A stretch of 64,000 nucleotides of DNA from Candidatus Scatomorpha intestinavium (GTDB lineage: Bacteria; Bacillota; Clostridia; Oscillospirales; Oscillospiraceae). Shown one piece after another: positions 43,098-50,650 of this stretch. The stretch lies in the NCBI GenBank assembly GCA_018712985.1, contig DVGA01000114.1:1-64000 (forward strand). Reading direction: 5' to 3'. The position numbers were made by a program, and so were the translations under genes. The notes under the pieces are model-generated. The model had not been told where the DNA came from. It did not search any database and saw only the letters and a list, made by a program, of their open reading frames with translations. Each line of letters begins with the position of its first letter. Within the stretch, counting starts at the first letter, position 1.

Positions 43098-43967
43098 TTA
43101 TACAAGGCAATCGAGCTCTGCAAGGCGGCAAAGCGTCTCATAGCGCCCCTTCGCCTCCGCAATAATGCGCTGCCTGATTTCCGGCGTGACCCTTCCGAAG
43201 CGCTTCTGCCCGTCGAGATACTCGTTGATGAGCTCGAAGTCAGCGGGCTTCTGGTTGATGGTGATTTTCCCGTCCTCGCGCTCAAACTGCAGCCACGCGC
43301 CGCTCTTCACTGCCAGCTTCGCAACCTCTATGGTCTGGTCCGTGGGGAATTTCCAGCCGGAGGGGCACGGGGCAAGCACATGTATGAAGCAGGGGCCGTC
43401 CTTGGTGGAGGCCTTCTTCAGCTTGCGCTTGAAGTCGGGGATATTGCCCACGGAGGCCGTCGCCTGATAGACGAGCGGCGTGTGGAGCAGCATGAAGTCT
43501 ATGTTCTTGGCGGATTCCTTCTTGCCGGTGGGCGTGGTCTTGGTGGACGCACCGAGCGTGGTGGCGCTGGAGCGCTGGTTGCCGGTGTTCATATAGGCCT
43601 CGTTGTTGTAGCAGATGAACACCGCCTTGTGGCCGCGCTCTATCGCGCCGGAGAGGGACTGAAGCCCGATGTCAAAGGTGCCGCCGTCCCCGGCGAAGCC
43701 CATGACGGTCACGTCGTCCATGCCGCGGATCTTCAGCGCCTCGGAGACGCCGGAGGCAAAGGCGGGCAGGCTCATGAGCACTGTCTGAACCGAGGGGATG
43801 CCCCAGCCGGTCTCATCCCCGCTGCCGGTGAGGATAGCCGAGCAGCTCGGCGGGGTCATGGTAATGGTCCTCGGGCCGAGAGTATCGAGCGCCGCGCGGG
43901 CAATAAGCTCCATCGGGCAGCCCTGACATGTCGTCATGCCTTTGCTGAGCAGGTCGAGTTCAGGCAT
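43098..43967 (-). CDS. 2-oxoacid:ferredoxin oxidoreductase, beta (TPP-binding) subunit
   Basis: 289 residues. N-terminal TTCQGCPMELIARAALDTLG with the Cys pair that binds a cluster in PorB, TPP-binding GFAGDGGTFDIGLQSLSGA, and NNEAYMNTGNQRS, the stretch shared with pyruvate and 2-oxoisovalerate oxidoreductases. Catalyses oxidative decarboxylation of a 2-oxo acid to acyl-CoA with ferredoxin, or the reverse. Overlaps the alpha gene by 8 bases. Pyruvate- versus branched/aromatic-specific type cannot be settled by eye. Confidence 0.92.
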   Translation of the reverse strand: MPELDLLSKGMTTCQGCPMELIARAALDTLGPRTITMTPPSCSAILTGSGDETGWGIPSVQTVLMSLPAFASGVSEALKIRGMDDVTVMGFAGDGGTFDIGLQSLSGAIERGHKAVFICYNNEAYMNTGNQRSSATTLGASTKTTPTGKKESAKNIDFMLLHTPLVYQATASVGNIPDFKRKLKKASTKDGPCFIHVLAPCPSGWKFPTDQTIEVAKLAVKSGAWLQFEREDGKITINQKPADFELINEYLDGQKRFGRVTPEIRQRIIAEAKGRYETLCRLAELDCLV

Positions 43968-45159
43968 TATATCTCACCTCGTCTTCCTTAAGATCAATCC
44001 AAATGGGCTCGTCGCACACCGCGCCGCTCTGGCCGAGGGCCTCCGCGCGGCTGAAAACGTCCTCAATGGTCTGCTCCCAGATATCCCTGCCGCCAAGGCC
44101 GGCAACGAAGGGATACACATTGGCGTCAATCCTTCCGCTCCTGAGGGTGGAGAGCACTTCCTCATACAGCGGCCCAAAAGAGCCCATGCCGGAGACGCGG
44201 TCTATGACGGCGACGTTCTTAGCATTTTTGAGCGCCTCGGCCAGCTCCCTGTACGGGAACGGGCGGAAAGTCGCCACGCGGGCGACGCCCACCTTCTGCC
44301 CCGCCGCACGCAGCTCGTTCACAACGTGCTTGACGGTGCCGGACATGGAGCCCATGCAGACGACTACAGTGTCGGCGTCCTCGGTCTCGTGGCACATGAC
44401 GCGCGCGTATTTGCGCCCGAACAGGCCCGCGAACTCCTCAAAGCGCTCGTCAAGCACTTTGGCAGCGGAGCGCATGCCGATGTCCTGCGACTTTTTCAGC
44501 TCCGTAAAGATGGCCGGGGACGTGAGGTTGTTCATGGCGTACGGCACGTCGGGGTCGAGCCTGGCGTTCACTGGCACAAAGTCCTTGACGAACTGCGCCG
44601 CCTCTTCAACGGTCGGTACATCAACCGGCTCGGTGAGGTGAGAGCAGAAGAAGCCGTCGATATCCACCATGGTCGGCGTCAGGACGCGCTCGTCCTCGCT
44701 CACGCGGTAAGCAATCATTACAAAATCCAGCGCCTCCTGGGGGCTCGCCGCGAAGAGCTGTATCCAGCCCTGGTCGCGCTGGGTCATGATGTCGGAGTGG
44801 TCGCACCAGAGGCTCATCGGGCCGGGGATCGCGCGGCTGACGACGGCCATTACTATAGGCAGGCGCGAAGCGGAGGCCGTGCCGGTCACCTCGTGCATCA
44901 GGGCGAGGCCGTGGGACGCGCTGGCCGTGAAGGTGCGCACGCCGGTGGACGAGGCACCTATAAGGGAGCTGAGCGCGGAGTGCTCCGACTCAACGGTTAT
45001 ATAAGTGGCGTCGTACTGCTTGGTGTCGATGAGGGACGAAATCGTCTCAACTATCGGCGTCTGCGGCGTGATTGGGTAAGCCGCCACGAGCTGCACCTTG
45101 GAGCGCATAACGCCGTGCGCGATGGCGGCGTTGCCGTCAAGAGCCTTTATAACACCCAT
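43960..45159 (-). CDS. 2-oxoacid:ferredoxin oxidoreductase, alpha subunit
   Basis: 399 residues, pyruvate/2-oxoisovalerate type. AAYPITPQTPIVETIS, YITVESEHSALSSLIGASS, TFTASASHGLALMHEV, and a C-terminal transketolase-like domain (GSMSGTVKHVVNELRAAGQK). Normal length. Lies 1 base after the delta gene. Confidence 0.93.
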   Translation of the reverse strand: MGVIKALDGNAAIAHGVMRSKVQLVAAYPITPQTPIVETISSLIDTKQYDATYITVESEHSALSSLIGASSTGVRTFTASASHGLALMHEVTGTASASRLPIVMAVVSRAIPGPMSLWCDHSDIMTQRDQGWIQLFAASPQEALDFVMIAYRVSEDERVLTPTMVDIDGFFCSHLTEPVDVPTVEEAAQFVKDFVPVNARLDPDVPYAMNNLTSPAIFTELKKSQDIGMRSAAKVLDERFEEFAGLFGRKYARVMCHETEDADTVVVCMGSMSGTVKHVVNELRAAGQKVGVARVATFRPFPYRELAEALKNAKNVAVIDRVSGMGSFGPLYEEVLSTLRSGRIDANVYPFVAGLGGRDIWEQTIEDVFSRAEALGQSGAVCDEPIWIDLKEDEVRYNA

Positions 45160-45160
45160 T

Positions 45161-45472
45161 TCACTCCGCCTCCTTCCTGAAATTAGATTCCTCGATAAAG
45201 TCTATCGCCTTTTTCGGACACTCAACGGTGCATATTCCGCAGCCCTTGCAGTAGGTATAGTCGATGACCATGCCGCTCTCGGTCTTTTCGATCACGCCGC
45301 AGGGGCAATAGGTGGCGCAGATGCCGCAGCGGATGCAGTCCTCATCCCTGATGACCGGCCTGCGGTATCTCCACGCTCCTGTATGTACGTCGGAGACCTT
45401 AACAGAGACAGGGCCGATGATTTCCGGCAGTGTCTCAAGCATTTTCGTACGCTGCTGCACAAGTTTCTGCAT
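45161..45472 (-). CDS. 2-oxoacid:ferredoxin oxidoreductase, delta (2x[4Fe-4S]) subunit
   Basis: 103 residues with two cluster motifs, CIRCGICATYCPCG and CKGCGICTVECPKK. Passes electrons from the TPP site to ferredoxin. The ATG at 45472 lies inside the end of the gamma gene; a GTG three codons earlier is an alternative, and the overlap of about 40 bases implies coupled translation. Confidence 0.93.
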   Translation of the reverse strand: MQKLVQQRTKMLETLPEIIGPVSVKVSDVHTGAWRYRRPVIRDEDCIRCGICATYCPCGVIEKTESGMVIDYTYCKGCGICTVECPKKAIDFIEESNFRKEAE

Positions 45473-45965
45473 TCTGTTCACCAGCCTTTCCGGGAATTTT
45501 GCTCATAACGGCCTGCTTCAGGCTCTCGATGCCCACGCAGCCCGTGGCCTTCGCCAGCGCGCCGAGCATTGCGACGTTTGGCGGCACCTCTCCGAGGCGC
45601 TCATGAGTTATCTTGTCGGCGTCGATGACGCAGACCTTCTCAAAAGCATCATTGGTGTAGTGCGCGTCGTCGGTGTTGACGACGAGCGTGGAGCCGGGCC
45701 TGACGCCCTCGGTTATGTCTATCCCGAGATCCGCAAGGGACGTGTCGAAGCAGACGACGCAGTTCGGACGGTAGACATACGATTTGACGTCAATCGGGCC
45801 GTCGGCAATTCTCGCGTAGGTATAGACCGGCGCGCCCTTTCTCTCCTGGCCGTAGGAGGGTATTGCCTGTCCGTACTTACCCTCGATTATTGCGGCGTTG
45901 ATCAGGATTTTTGCGGCCGTAACCGCACCCTGCCCGCCGCGGGAATAGAACTTGAATTCCCACAT
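45435..45965 (-). CDS. 2-oxoacid:ferredoxin oxidoreductase, gamma subunit
   Basis: 176 residues. FYSRGGQGAVTAAKILINAA opens the family domain, and PSYGQERKGAPVYTYARI is the conserved block. Completes the four-subunit gamma-delta-alpha-beta order of bacterial/archaeal Por/Vor complexes. ATG with AAGGAGG upstream, 49 bases after the Lrp-type regulator. Confidence 0.93.
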   Translation of the reverse strand: MWEFKFYSRGGQGAVTAAKILINAAIIEGKYGQAIPSYGQERKGAPVYTYARIADGPIDVKSYVYRPNCVVCFDTSLADLGIDITEGVRPGSTLVVNTDDAHYTNDAFEKVCVIDADKITHERLGEVPPNVAMLGALAKATGCVGIESLKQAVMSKIPGKAGEQNAETCAAAYENA

Positions 45966-46014
45966 TTGGGTATTCCTCCTTTATGTGCTTTGTAGGCAAA
46001 CGGACCTTTCCACA

Positions 46015-46470
46015 TCAGTACTTGGCAACCCAGGCGGTTGTCTTGTACTGGCGTATAAGCAGGTTCGATGTTACGCTTTTAACTCCGTCTATGCTGTAGA
46101 TATACTCGTCAAGGAAATCGGAGAGCTTGTCCACGCTCTCGATATAGGCGTGCACATGCAGCCCCGCCGCGCCCGTATGCTGCGACACTATGGCGATGTC
46201 CTGGTTTTCCATCAGCTTTTTCGCCACTTTCTCGAGCTTCGTGGGCTCCACCTCCACCTCCAGGAACACAGCGGCCATTTTGTTATAGGCTTTTGCATCG
46301 ATTATGGTGGTAAATCCCCTTATTACGCCGTTGTTTTTCATCGTGGCTATGCGCTCACGCACAGCCACGCGGCTGAGGTGTACTTCCGCCGCAATATCCG
46401 AGTATGACATTCTGCCGTCTTCCTTGAGCAGCTCCAGGATCGCGTAATCGGTATCATCCATTTTGTACAT
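46015..46470 (-). CDS. Lrp/AsnC family transcription regulator
   Basis: 151 residues from the ATG (MYKMDDTDY) with GGAGG 8 bases upstream. N-terminal helix-turn-helix (LKEDGRMSYSDIAAEVHLS, VAVRERIATMKNNGVIRGF) and C-terminal RAM domain (AAVFLEVEVEPTKLEKVAK, GLHVHAYIESVDKLSDFL). Lrp-type proteins usually respond to an amino acid or 2-oxo acid. Its place between transporter and oxidoreductase suggests it controls this operon and that the substrate derives from an amino acid. Confidence 0.9.
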   Translation of the reverse strand: MYKMDDTDYAILELLKEDGRMSYSDIAAEVHLSRVAVRERIATMKNNGVIRGFTTIIDAKAYNKMAAVFLEVEVEPTKLEKVAKKLMENQDIAIVSQHTGAAGLHVHAYIESVDKLSDFLDEYIYSIDGVKSVTSNLLIRQYKTTAWVAKY

Positions 46471-46531
46471 CTGCGGGACCTCCATAAACGTGTTCAAAAT
46501 ATGCAGACTGCCGCGCGCCCGGAGCGTGGCT

Positions 46532-47953
46532 TCAGCCAAGCAGGCCGGTGACGGATATCAGGTATGTCCAGACCGTGTTGATCACGACATAGCCGAGGGT
46601 GATTATCACTCCGGTTCCCATCATGTCCTTTATCTTCCAGTACCCGCCGGAATAGGTGGTATAGCAGGTCGGGTCGATGGGAACGAGCAGCAGCATGCTG
46701 GTGGACATGCACACGGGCAGGCAGACGACTATCGGGTTGAGCCCGAGCTGCAGTGCCAGCGCGCCGACAACCGGCAGGCAGAGTCCGGCGAGAGAAACGC
46801 CCTGCGGCATCGGGTAGTGCCCGACCATCATCATGAGGTTGATGACGAAGAGCAGCACTATCATACCCATGCCTGCAACGTCGGCCAGGAAGAGGTCGGC
46901 AAGTATATTGCTGAGCCATTCGCCGGTGCCGAGGTTGGAGACGACCGTGGCAAGCGCCGTGGCCGCGCCGCAGATCATAACGGCGGACCAGTCTATCTTG
47001 CCGTTCATTTCCTTCCAGTTAACCATGTTCATGCCGGGCATGGACATCACGAATATGCCGCCCCAGGCCGTCATGTACATGTCTATCCCGGTGTAGTTCG
47101 GAATGAACCACAGAACGAGCATCACGGCAAAAACGATAGTGAATTTGAGCTCGTCACCGCGCAGCGGGCCGATGGCCTTCCTCTCCTCCTTGACGGATTC
47201 AAGGCCCTTTACAACGCTTATCTCGGGCTTGAAGATGATGCAGAAGAAGAACCAGGCGAAAACCGTGCTCGCCAGAGCTACCGGCACGCCCACGATGGAC
47301 CACTGGGTAAAGCTGATTTCCACATCGCAGATACTCTTGAGCAGGGACATCGTAACCGCGTTCATGCCGCTGCCAGCGGGGGTGCCTATGCCGCCTATGG
47401 CCGCGCCGACGGGTATGCCGAGCATCATGGCCTTGCCGAACTTGGACTTGCCCGGCTCACAGCCGTTCTGCTCCAGCAGGGGCATGCAGATGCTGAAGAA
47501 TATCAGCGCAGTCGGGATGTCCGCAAGGAACATGGACACCACACATGTGCCGAGCATGACCGCCAGCAGCACCGCTTTGGGCCTGTTGCCGAACATTGGC
47601 AGCAGATAGAGGGATATTCGCTTGCCGAGACCGACCTTAGTAAAAATCTGGCCGATTATCATGGCGCCAAGCAGGAAGAAGGTGCCGGTGCCGGAGAAAC
47701 CCGCCAGGATGGTGCCTTCAGCTTCAAAACCGACCCATGCTCCGAAGAACAGCACAAAGATGGCCGTTATCGCCATCGGAACGGCCTCGGTCAGCCAGAG
47801 CAGCACCGCTACGAACAGCACGAGGAACCCGTCCCACCCGGCCTGATCCAATCCGCTCGGAACAAAATTGCGGAGAATGGCGAATCCGCCAAATATCAGG
47901 ATCAGGTAAATAGCGCGTTTAAGGCCATCCTTGCTCTTAGGTGAGTTTGCCAT
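46532..47953 (-). CDS. DASS/SLC13 family anion (dicarboxylate) transporter
   Basis: 473 residues with about 11 hydrophobic segments. DASS signatures: WLTEAVPMAITAIFVLFFGA near the N-terminus, SMFLADIPTALIF in the first binding half, GTPAGSGMNAV (variant of the SNT-type site) and later PIDPTCYTTYSGG. The family imports di- or tricarboxylates or sulfate, usually with sodium. First gene of the operon with Lrp, oxidoreductase, CoA-transferase and ubiXD, so it probably brings in their substrate. ATG with AAAGGAG upstream. Confidence 0.9.
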   Translation of the reverse strand: MANSPKSKDGLKRAIYLILIFGGFAILRNFVPSGLDQAGWDGFLVLFVAVLLWLTEAVPMAITAIFVLFFGAWVGFEAEGTILAGFSGTGTFFLLGAMIIGQIFTKVGLGKRISLYLLPMFGNRPKAVLLAVMLGTCVVSMFLADIPTALIFFSICMPLLEQNGCEPGKSKFGKAMMLGIPVGAAIGGIGTPAGSGMNAVTMSLLKSICDVEISFTQWSIVGVPVALASTVFAWFFFCIIFKPEISVVKGLESVKEERKAIGPLRGDELKFTIVFAVMLVLWFIPNYTGIDMYMTAWGGIFVMSMPGMNMVNWKEMNGKIDWSAVMICGAATALATVVSNLGTGEWLSNILADLFLADVAGMGMIVLLFVINLMMMVGHYPMPQGVSLAGLCLPVVGALALQLGLNPIVVCLPVCMSTSMLLLVPIDPTCYTTYSGGYWKIKDMMGTGVIITLGYVVINTVWTYLISVTGLLG

Positions 47954-48420
47954 ATACTTGCTTTCTCCTTTCCATTCGTGGCCGGGCCGTCACCATTGCG
48001 TTGCGCACCGCCCTGGGACACCGCAGCCTGTGAATTCAGCCGCCGCGGCGGCTACTTCCGCTGAAAAAAGCATAGCATAAGGGCAAATTTCTTTGCGTCA
48101 GAAAATCAACGAAAAGTTGAGCAAAACGTATTCCAGACAACATTCTTACAAAACATACAACGGCAATTTGACCGCTTTATGCAACTTGCATGAATCGGCT
48201 CAAATTATGCACTAAATCAAATCCATTTTTTCGTAAAATGCCGGGTTTTCTATATGACGCCGAGCCGCAAGAGCTTGTTCCGATTTGTAAGCTGCACGAA
48301 AAACCTGCCTCATATACGGCTGTAAACATCTCAAAACTGCACATAATTGTGCGCCGTACAGACATAAAGAAGCGCCCCGGGAAAGGGCCTTTCCTTTCCC
48401 GGGACGTCAGATATGCGTTT
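47954..48420. other. 467-base gene-free region upstream of the transporter operon
   Basis: AT-rich in the middle. It holds a 13-base palindrome ATGCAA-C-TTGCAT (48179-48191), a candidate operator; a perfect 16-base palindrome of GC-rich bases (48038-48053) in the probable leader; and the terminator of the upstream gene at 48376-48403. No convincing promoter with both hexamers, riboswitch or ORF was found. Confidence 0.5.
48376..48403 (-). terminator. hairpin after the LpdD-like gene
   Basis: Perfect 11-bp stem CCCGGGAAAGG/CCTTTCCCGGG (48376-48386 with 48393-48403), 6-base loop; the following T-stretch is short. Confidence 0.6.
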
Positions 48421-48789
48421 TTATTTGTCAGAAATCACATCCGAGCTCAGGATGTCCTCCAAAAGCGAATCCGTACATTCGACTATCTCGCGGATCCCAT
48501 CCCTGCCCGGAGAGTCGAAATGGATGCCGCAGACAACAGTTACCGTGGCGCGGCTGCGCTCGGCGAGCGCCTTTGCGAATTTGTCGCCGACCACGTCGTC
48601 CCGGTGGTGCGGCAGGAGCAGGCTGTCTATTTTGAGCTCCCCGTTTTCAAAACGGGCCGTGCTCACGCTGCCTATATGCTCCCTGCATCCTCCAGCGACC
48701 TGCACGAGCAAATCGTCCCCGGCGCGCGTCACCGCCGCTGTGATCGGAAAACCGAGTACCTCGCGCCGAAATAGCGTGACCCTTGCCAT
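48421..48789 (-). CDS. probable LpdD-like prenylated-FMN chaperone-type small protein
   Basis: 122 residues, soluble. Pattern GDDLLVQVAGGCREHIGSVS, then SLLLPHHRDDVVGDKFAKAL and TVVCGIHFDSPGRDGIREI. This matches, from memory, the LpdD-like chaperone domain associated with gallate-type UbiD decarboxylases (GG..HIG, a His/Asp-rich loop, V.GIH.D). ubiD and ubiX lie 7-9 kb away on the same strand, which supports the idea. Three bases after the HD-domain gene. If wrong, it is an uncharacterised conserved protein. Confidence 0.55.
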   Translation of the reverse strand: MARVTLFRREVLGFPITAAVTRAGDDLLVQVAGGCREHIGSVSTARFENGELKIDSLLLPHHRDDVVGDKFAKALAERSRATVTVVCGIHFDSPGRDGIREIVECTDSLLEDILSSDVISDK

Positions 48790-48792
48790 ATC

Positions 48793-49335
48793 TCAGGCTG
48801 TCATCGCCTTCAGCGTCAGTTCGGCAAGCTCCTGCACGCTTATACCAAGCATTTCCGCGCCCTTGGCAATGACCTCGCGCGAGCAGCCGGCAGCGAACTT
48901 CTTGTCCTTGAATTTTTTCATGACGCTCTTGACCTCCATGCCCTCGTAGCCCGTCGGGCGCATGAGCGCTGCTGCGCCGATGAGGCCTGTGAACTCGTCG
49001 ACGGCGAAGAGGTATTTCTCCATCAGCCTGGTGGGCTCAACGTCGCAGACAAGGCCGTATCCGTGGCTGGCCACCGCGTGGATAACTCTCTCGTCCACAT
49101 CCAGCTCTTTGAGCAGCTCCTGCGCCTTTACGCAGTGCTGTTCGGGCCACTGCTCAAAATCTATGTCGTGCAGTATGCCGACGGCGGTCCAGTAGTCCTC
49201 TTTTCCCGGGTCATACTGCGCGGCGATATAGCCCATCACCTTCCCCACGGTTTCCGCATGCTGAATGTGAAACGGCTCCTTGTTATATCTCTTTACAAGC
49301 TCAAGCGCCTGTTCCGGTGTCGGTATATAGCTCAT
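48793..49335 (-). CDS. HD-domain hydrolase
   Basis: 180 residues. Metal-binding HD motif in VGILHDIDFEQWPEQHC, with His at HIQHAETVG and a further His in HAVASHGYG. The family includes phosphohydrolases acting on nucleotides and others. The ATG has GGAGG 8 bases upstream; another in-frame ATG five codons earlier does not. Forms an operon with the LpdD-like gene. Confidence 0.85.
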   Translation of the reverse strand: MSYIPTPEQALELVKRYNKEPFHIQHAETVGKVMGYIAAQYDPGKEDYWTAVGILHDIDFEQWPEQHCVKAQELLKELDVDERVIHAVASHGYGLVCDVEPTRLMEKYLFAVDEFTGLIGAAALMRPTGYEGMEVKSVMKKFKDKKFAAGCSREVIAKGAEMLGISVQELAELTLKAMTA

Positions 49336-49367
49336 GTTTCCGGCCTCCAACTTTCAGGTTTTCCAAT

Positions 49368-49396
49368 ATAATAATCCCTCCGCCCGAAAAAAGCAA
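49368..49396 (-). promoter_or_regulatory. predicted sigma-A promoter of the HD-domain/LpdD-like operon
   Basis: -35 TTGCTT (49396-49391), 17-base spacer, -10 TATTAT (49373-49368). Confidence 0.65.
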
Positions 49397-49434
49397 GCCC
49401 CGCCCGCCGTAACCGCGAGGCGCGGCGCGGCATA

Positions 49435-49464
49435 TCCTGAGACGAGGGCCACTCCCTCTCAGGA
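49435..49464 (+). other. leader hairpin of the cotJ operon
   Basis: TCCTGA...TCAGGA outer stem (49435-49440 with 49459-49464) and inner GAGGG/CCCTC, ending about 8 bases before the AAGGAGG ribosome site. May protect the mRNA 5' end or modulate translation. Confidence 0.4.
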
Positions 49465-49487
49465 ATTCCCAAGGAGGAAAGATAAAG

Positions 49488-49943
49488 TTGAACAGCAACA
49501 ACAATTCATCTGCCGCCTGCGATTACAAAAACGGCACGCTGCCACAGTGCGCGCCTCTCGCCGCGGCCTATGTTCCGATGCAGCAGTCCAGCGAACCGGC
49601 GTATGACAGCAGCGAGGCGCTCTCGCGAGGCACGCTCTTTCCGGGGCTCGACCTGCCTTTCATGAACATTGTCAACCAGATTCCGGCGGATAGCACTCCC
49701 CTGCGCGAGCTGATGGCGCTGAATTTCGTGCTGCAGGAGCTCGCGCTCTACCTTGACACGCACGCTTCAGACGCCGCGGCGTTCGAGACGTACAAGAGCT
49801 TTCTGCAGCTCTACAATGAGGGCAAGGCAAAGTACGTGGAGCTCTACGGGCCGATAACCCGCTCCGACCTCGCCGGCGCCTCCACCTACACCTGGCTGAA
49901 CAATCCCTGGCCCTGGGACTACACGGGCAATACGGAGGGCTGA
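49488..49943 (+). CDS. cotJA-cotJB: fused CotJA-CotJB spore coat protein
   Basis: 151 residues from a TTG with AAGGAGG upstream. Residues about 45-62 (ALSRGTLFPGLDLPFMNI) match CotJA; residues about 72-145 match CotJB (LRELMALNFVLQELALYLDT, then YNEGKAKYVELYGPIT and WPWDY at the end). In Bacillus and most Clostridia these are two genes, cotJA and cotJB; here they are one frame with no stop between. They help deposit CotJC in the coat. The cotJC start lies 3 bases after the stop. Confidence 0.88.
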   Translation: MNSNNNSSAACDYKNGTLPQCAPLAAAYVPMQQSSEPAYDSSEALSRGTLFPGLDLPFMNIVNQIPADSTPLRELMALNFVLQELALYLDTHASDAAAFETYKSFLQLYNEGKAKYVELYGPITRSDLAGASTYTWLNNPWPWDYTGNTEG

Positions 49944-49946
49944 GCC

Positions 49947-50543
49947 ATGTTTGTATATGAGAAAAAGCTGCAATATCCCGTTAAAATCCGCAACACCAAT
50001 CCCGCGCTCGCAAAATTCATAATTTCACAGTACGGCGGCCCGGACGGCGAGCTCGGAGCTTCGCTGCGCTATCTCAGCCAGCGCTACGCCATGCCGAGCG
50101 CGGAGCTCAAGGGCCTGTTGACCGATATCGGCACCGAAGAGCTCGGCCATCTCGAGATGATAGGCGCGATCGTCCACCAGCTGACGCGCAGCCTCACCGT
50201 TGAGCAGATCAAGTCCGCCGGGTTCGACACCTATTTTGTCGACCACACCGCCGGCGTTTACGCCACCGCCGCCTCCGGCTTCCCCTGGAGCGCCGCGGGC
50301 ATCGGCATCAAGGGCGACGTGATCGCCGACCTGAACGAGGACCTGGCCGCGGAGCAGAAAGCGCGCGTGACCTACGACAACATCCTCCGGCTCTCCGACG
50401 ACCCGGACGTAAACGACGTAATCCGCTTCCTGCGCGAGCGCGAAATCGTGCACTACCAGCGCTTTGGCGAGGCACTGAGGACTGCACAGGAAAAGCTCGA
50501 CCAGAAAAACATCTATGCCATAAACCCTGCCTTTGACAAATGA
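49947..50543 (+). CDS. cotJC: CotJC, manganese-catalase family spore coat protein
   Basis: 198 residues, ferritin-like Mn-catalase fold. The metal ligands appear in GELGASLRYLSQRY, IGTEELGHLEMI and NEDLAAEQKARVTY, REREIVHYQRFGEAL. Protects the spore from peroxide. Second gene of the cotJ operon. Length typical for CotJC. Confidence 0.95.
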   Translation: MFVYEKKLQYPVKIRNTNPALAKFIISQYGGPDGELGASLRYLSQRYAMPSAELKGLLTDIGTEELGHLEMIGAIVHQLTRSLTVEQIKSAGFDTYFVDHTAGVYATAASGFPWSAAGIGIKGDVIADLNEDLAAEQKARVTYDNILRLSDDPDVNDVIRFLREREIVHYQRFGEALRTAQEKLDQKNIYAINPAFDK

Positions 50544-50604
50544 CATTCGGGGGCGCCGCCCCCGGTACATATCACGCCTTGGGAATATGCCGGCATGGCG
50601 CAAA

Positions 50605-50640
50605 AAGGCACAGCGCTTTTGCGCTGTGCCTTCTCTTTTT
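50605..50640 (+). terminator. intrinsic terminator of the cotJ operon
   Basis: Perfect 12-bp stem (50605-50616 with 50621-50632), 4-base loop TTTT, then a T-rich tail. Also ends the convergent amidohydrolase operon. Confidence 0.88.
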
Positions 50641-50650
50641 ATTTTGCGGT

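Noticed and set aside
43936-45180. 414-codon open frame on the plus strand
   Set aside because: Antisense of the oxidoreductase alpha subunit.
46463-47944. 493-codon open frame on the plus strand
   Set aside because: Antisense of the DASS transporter gene; His/Gln/Arg-rich shadow translation.
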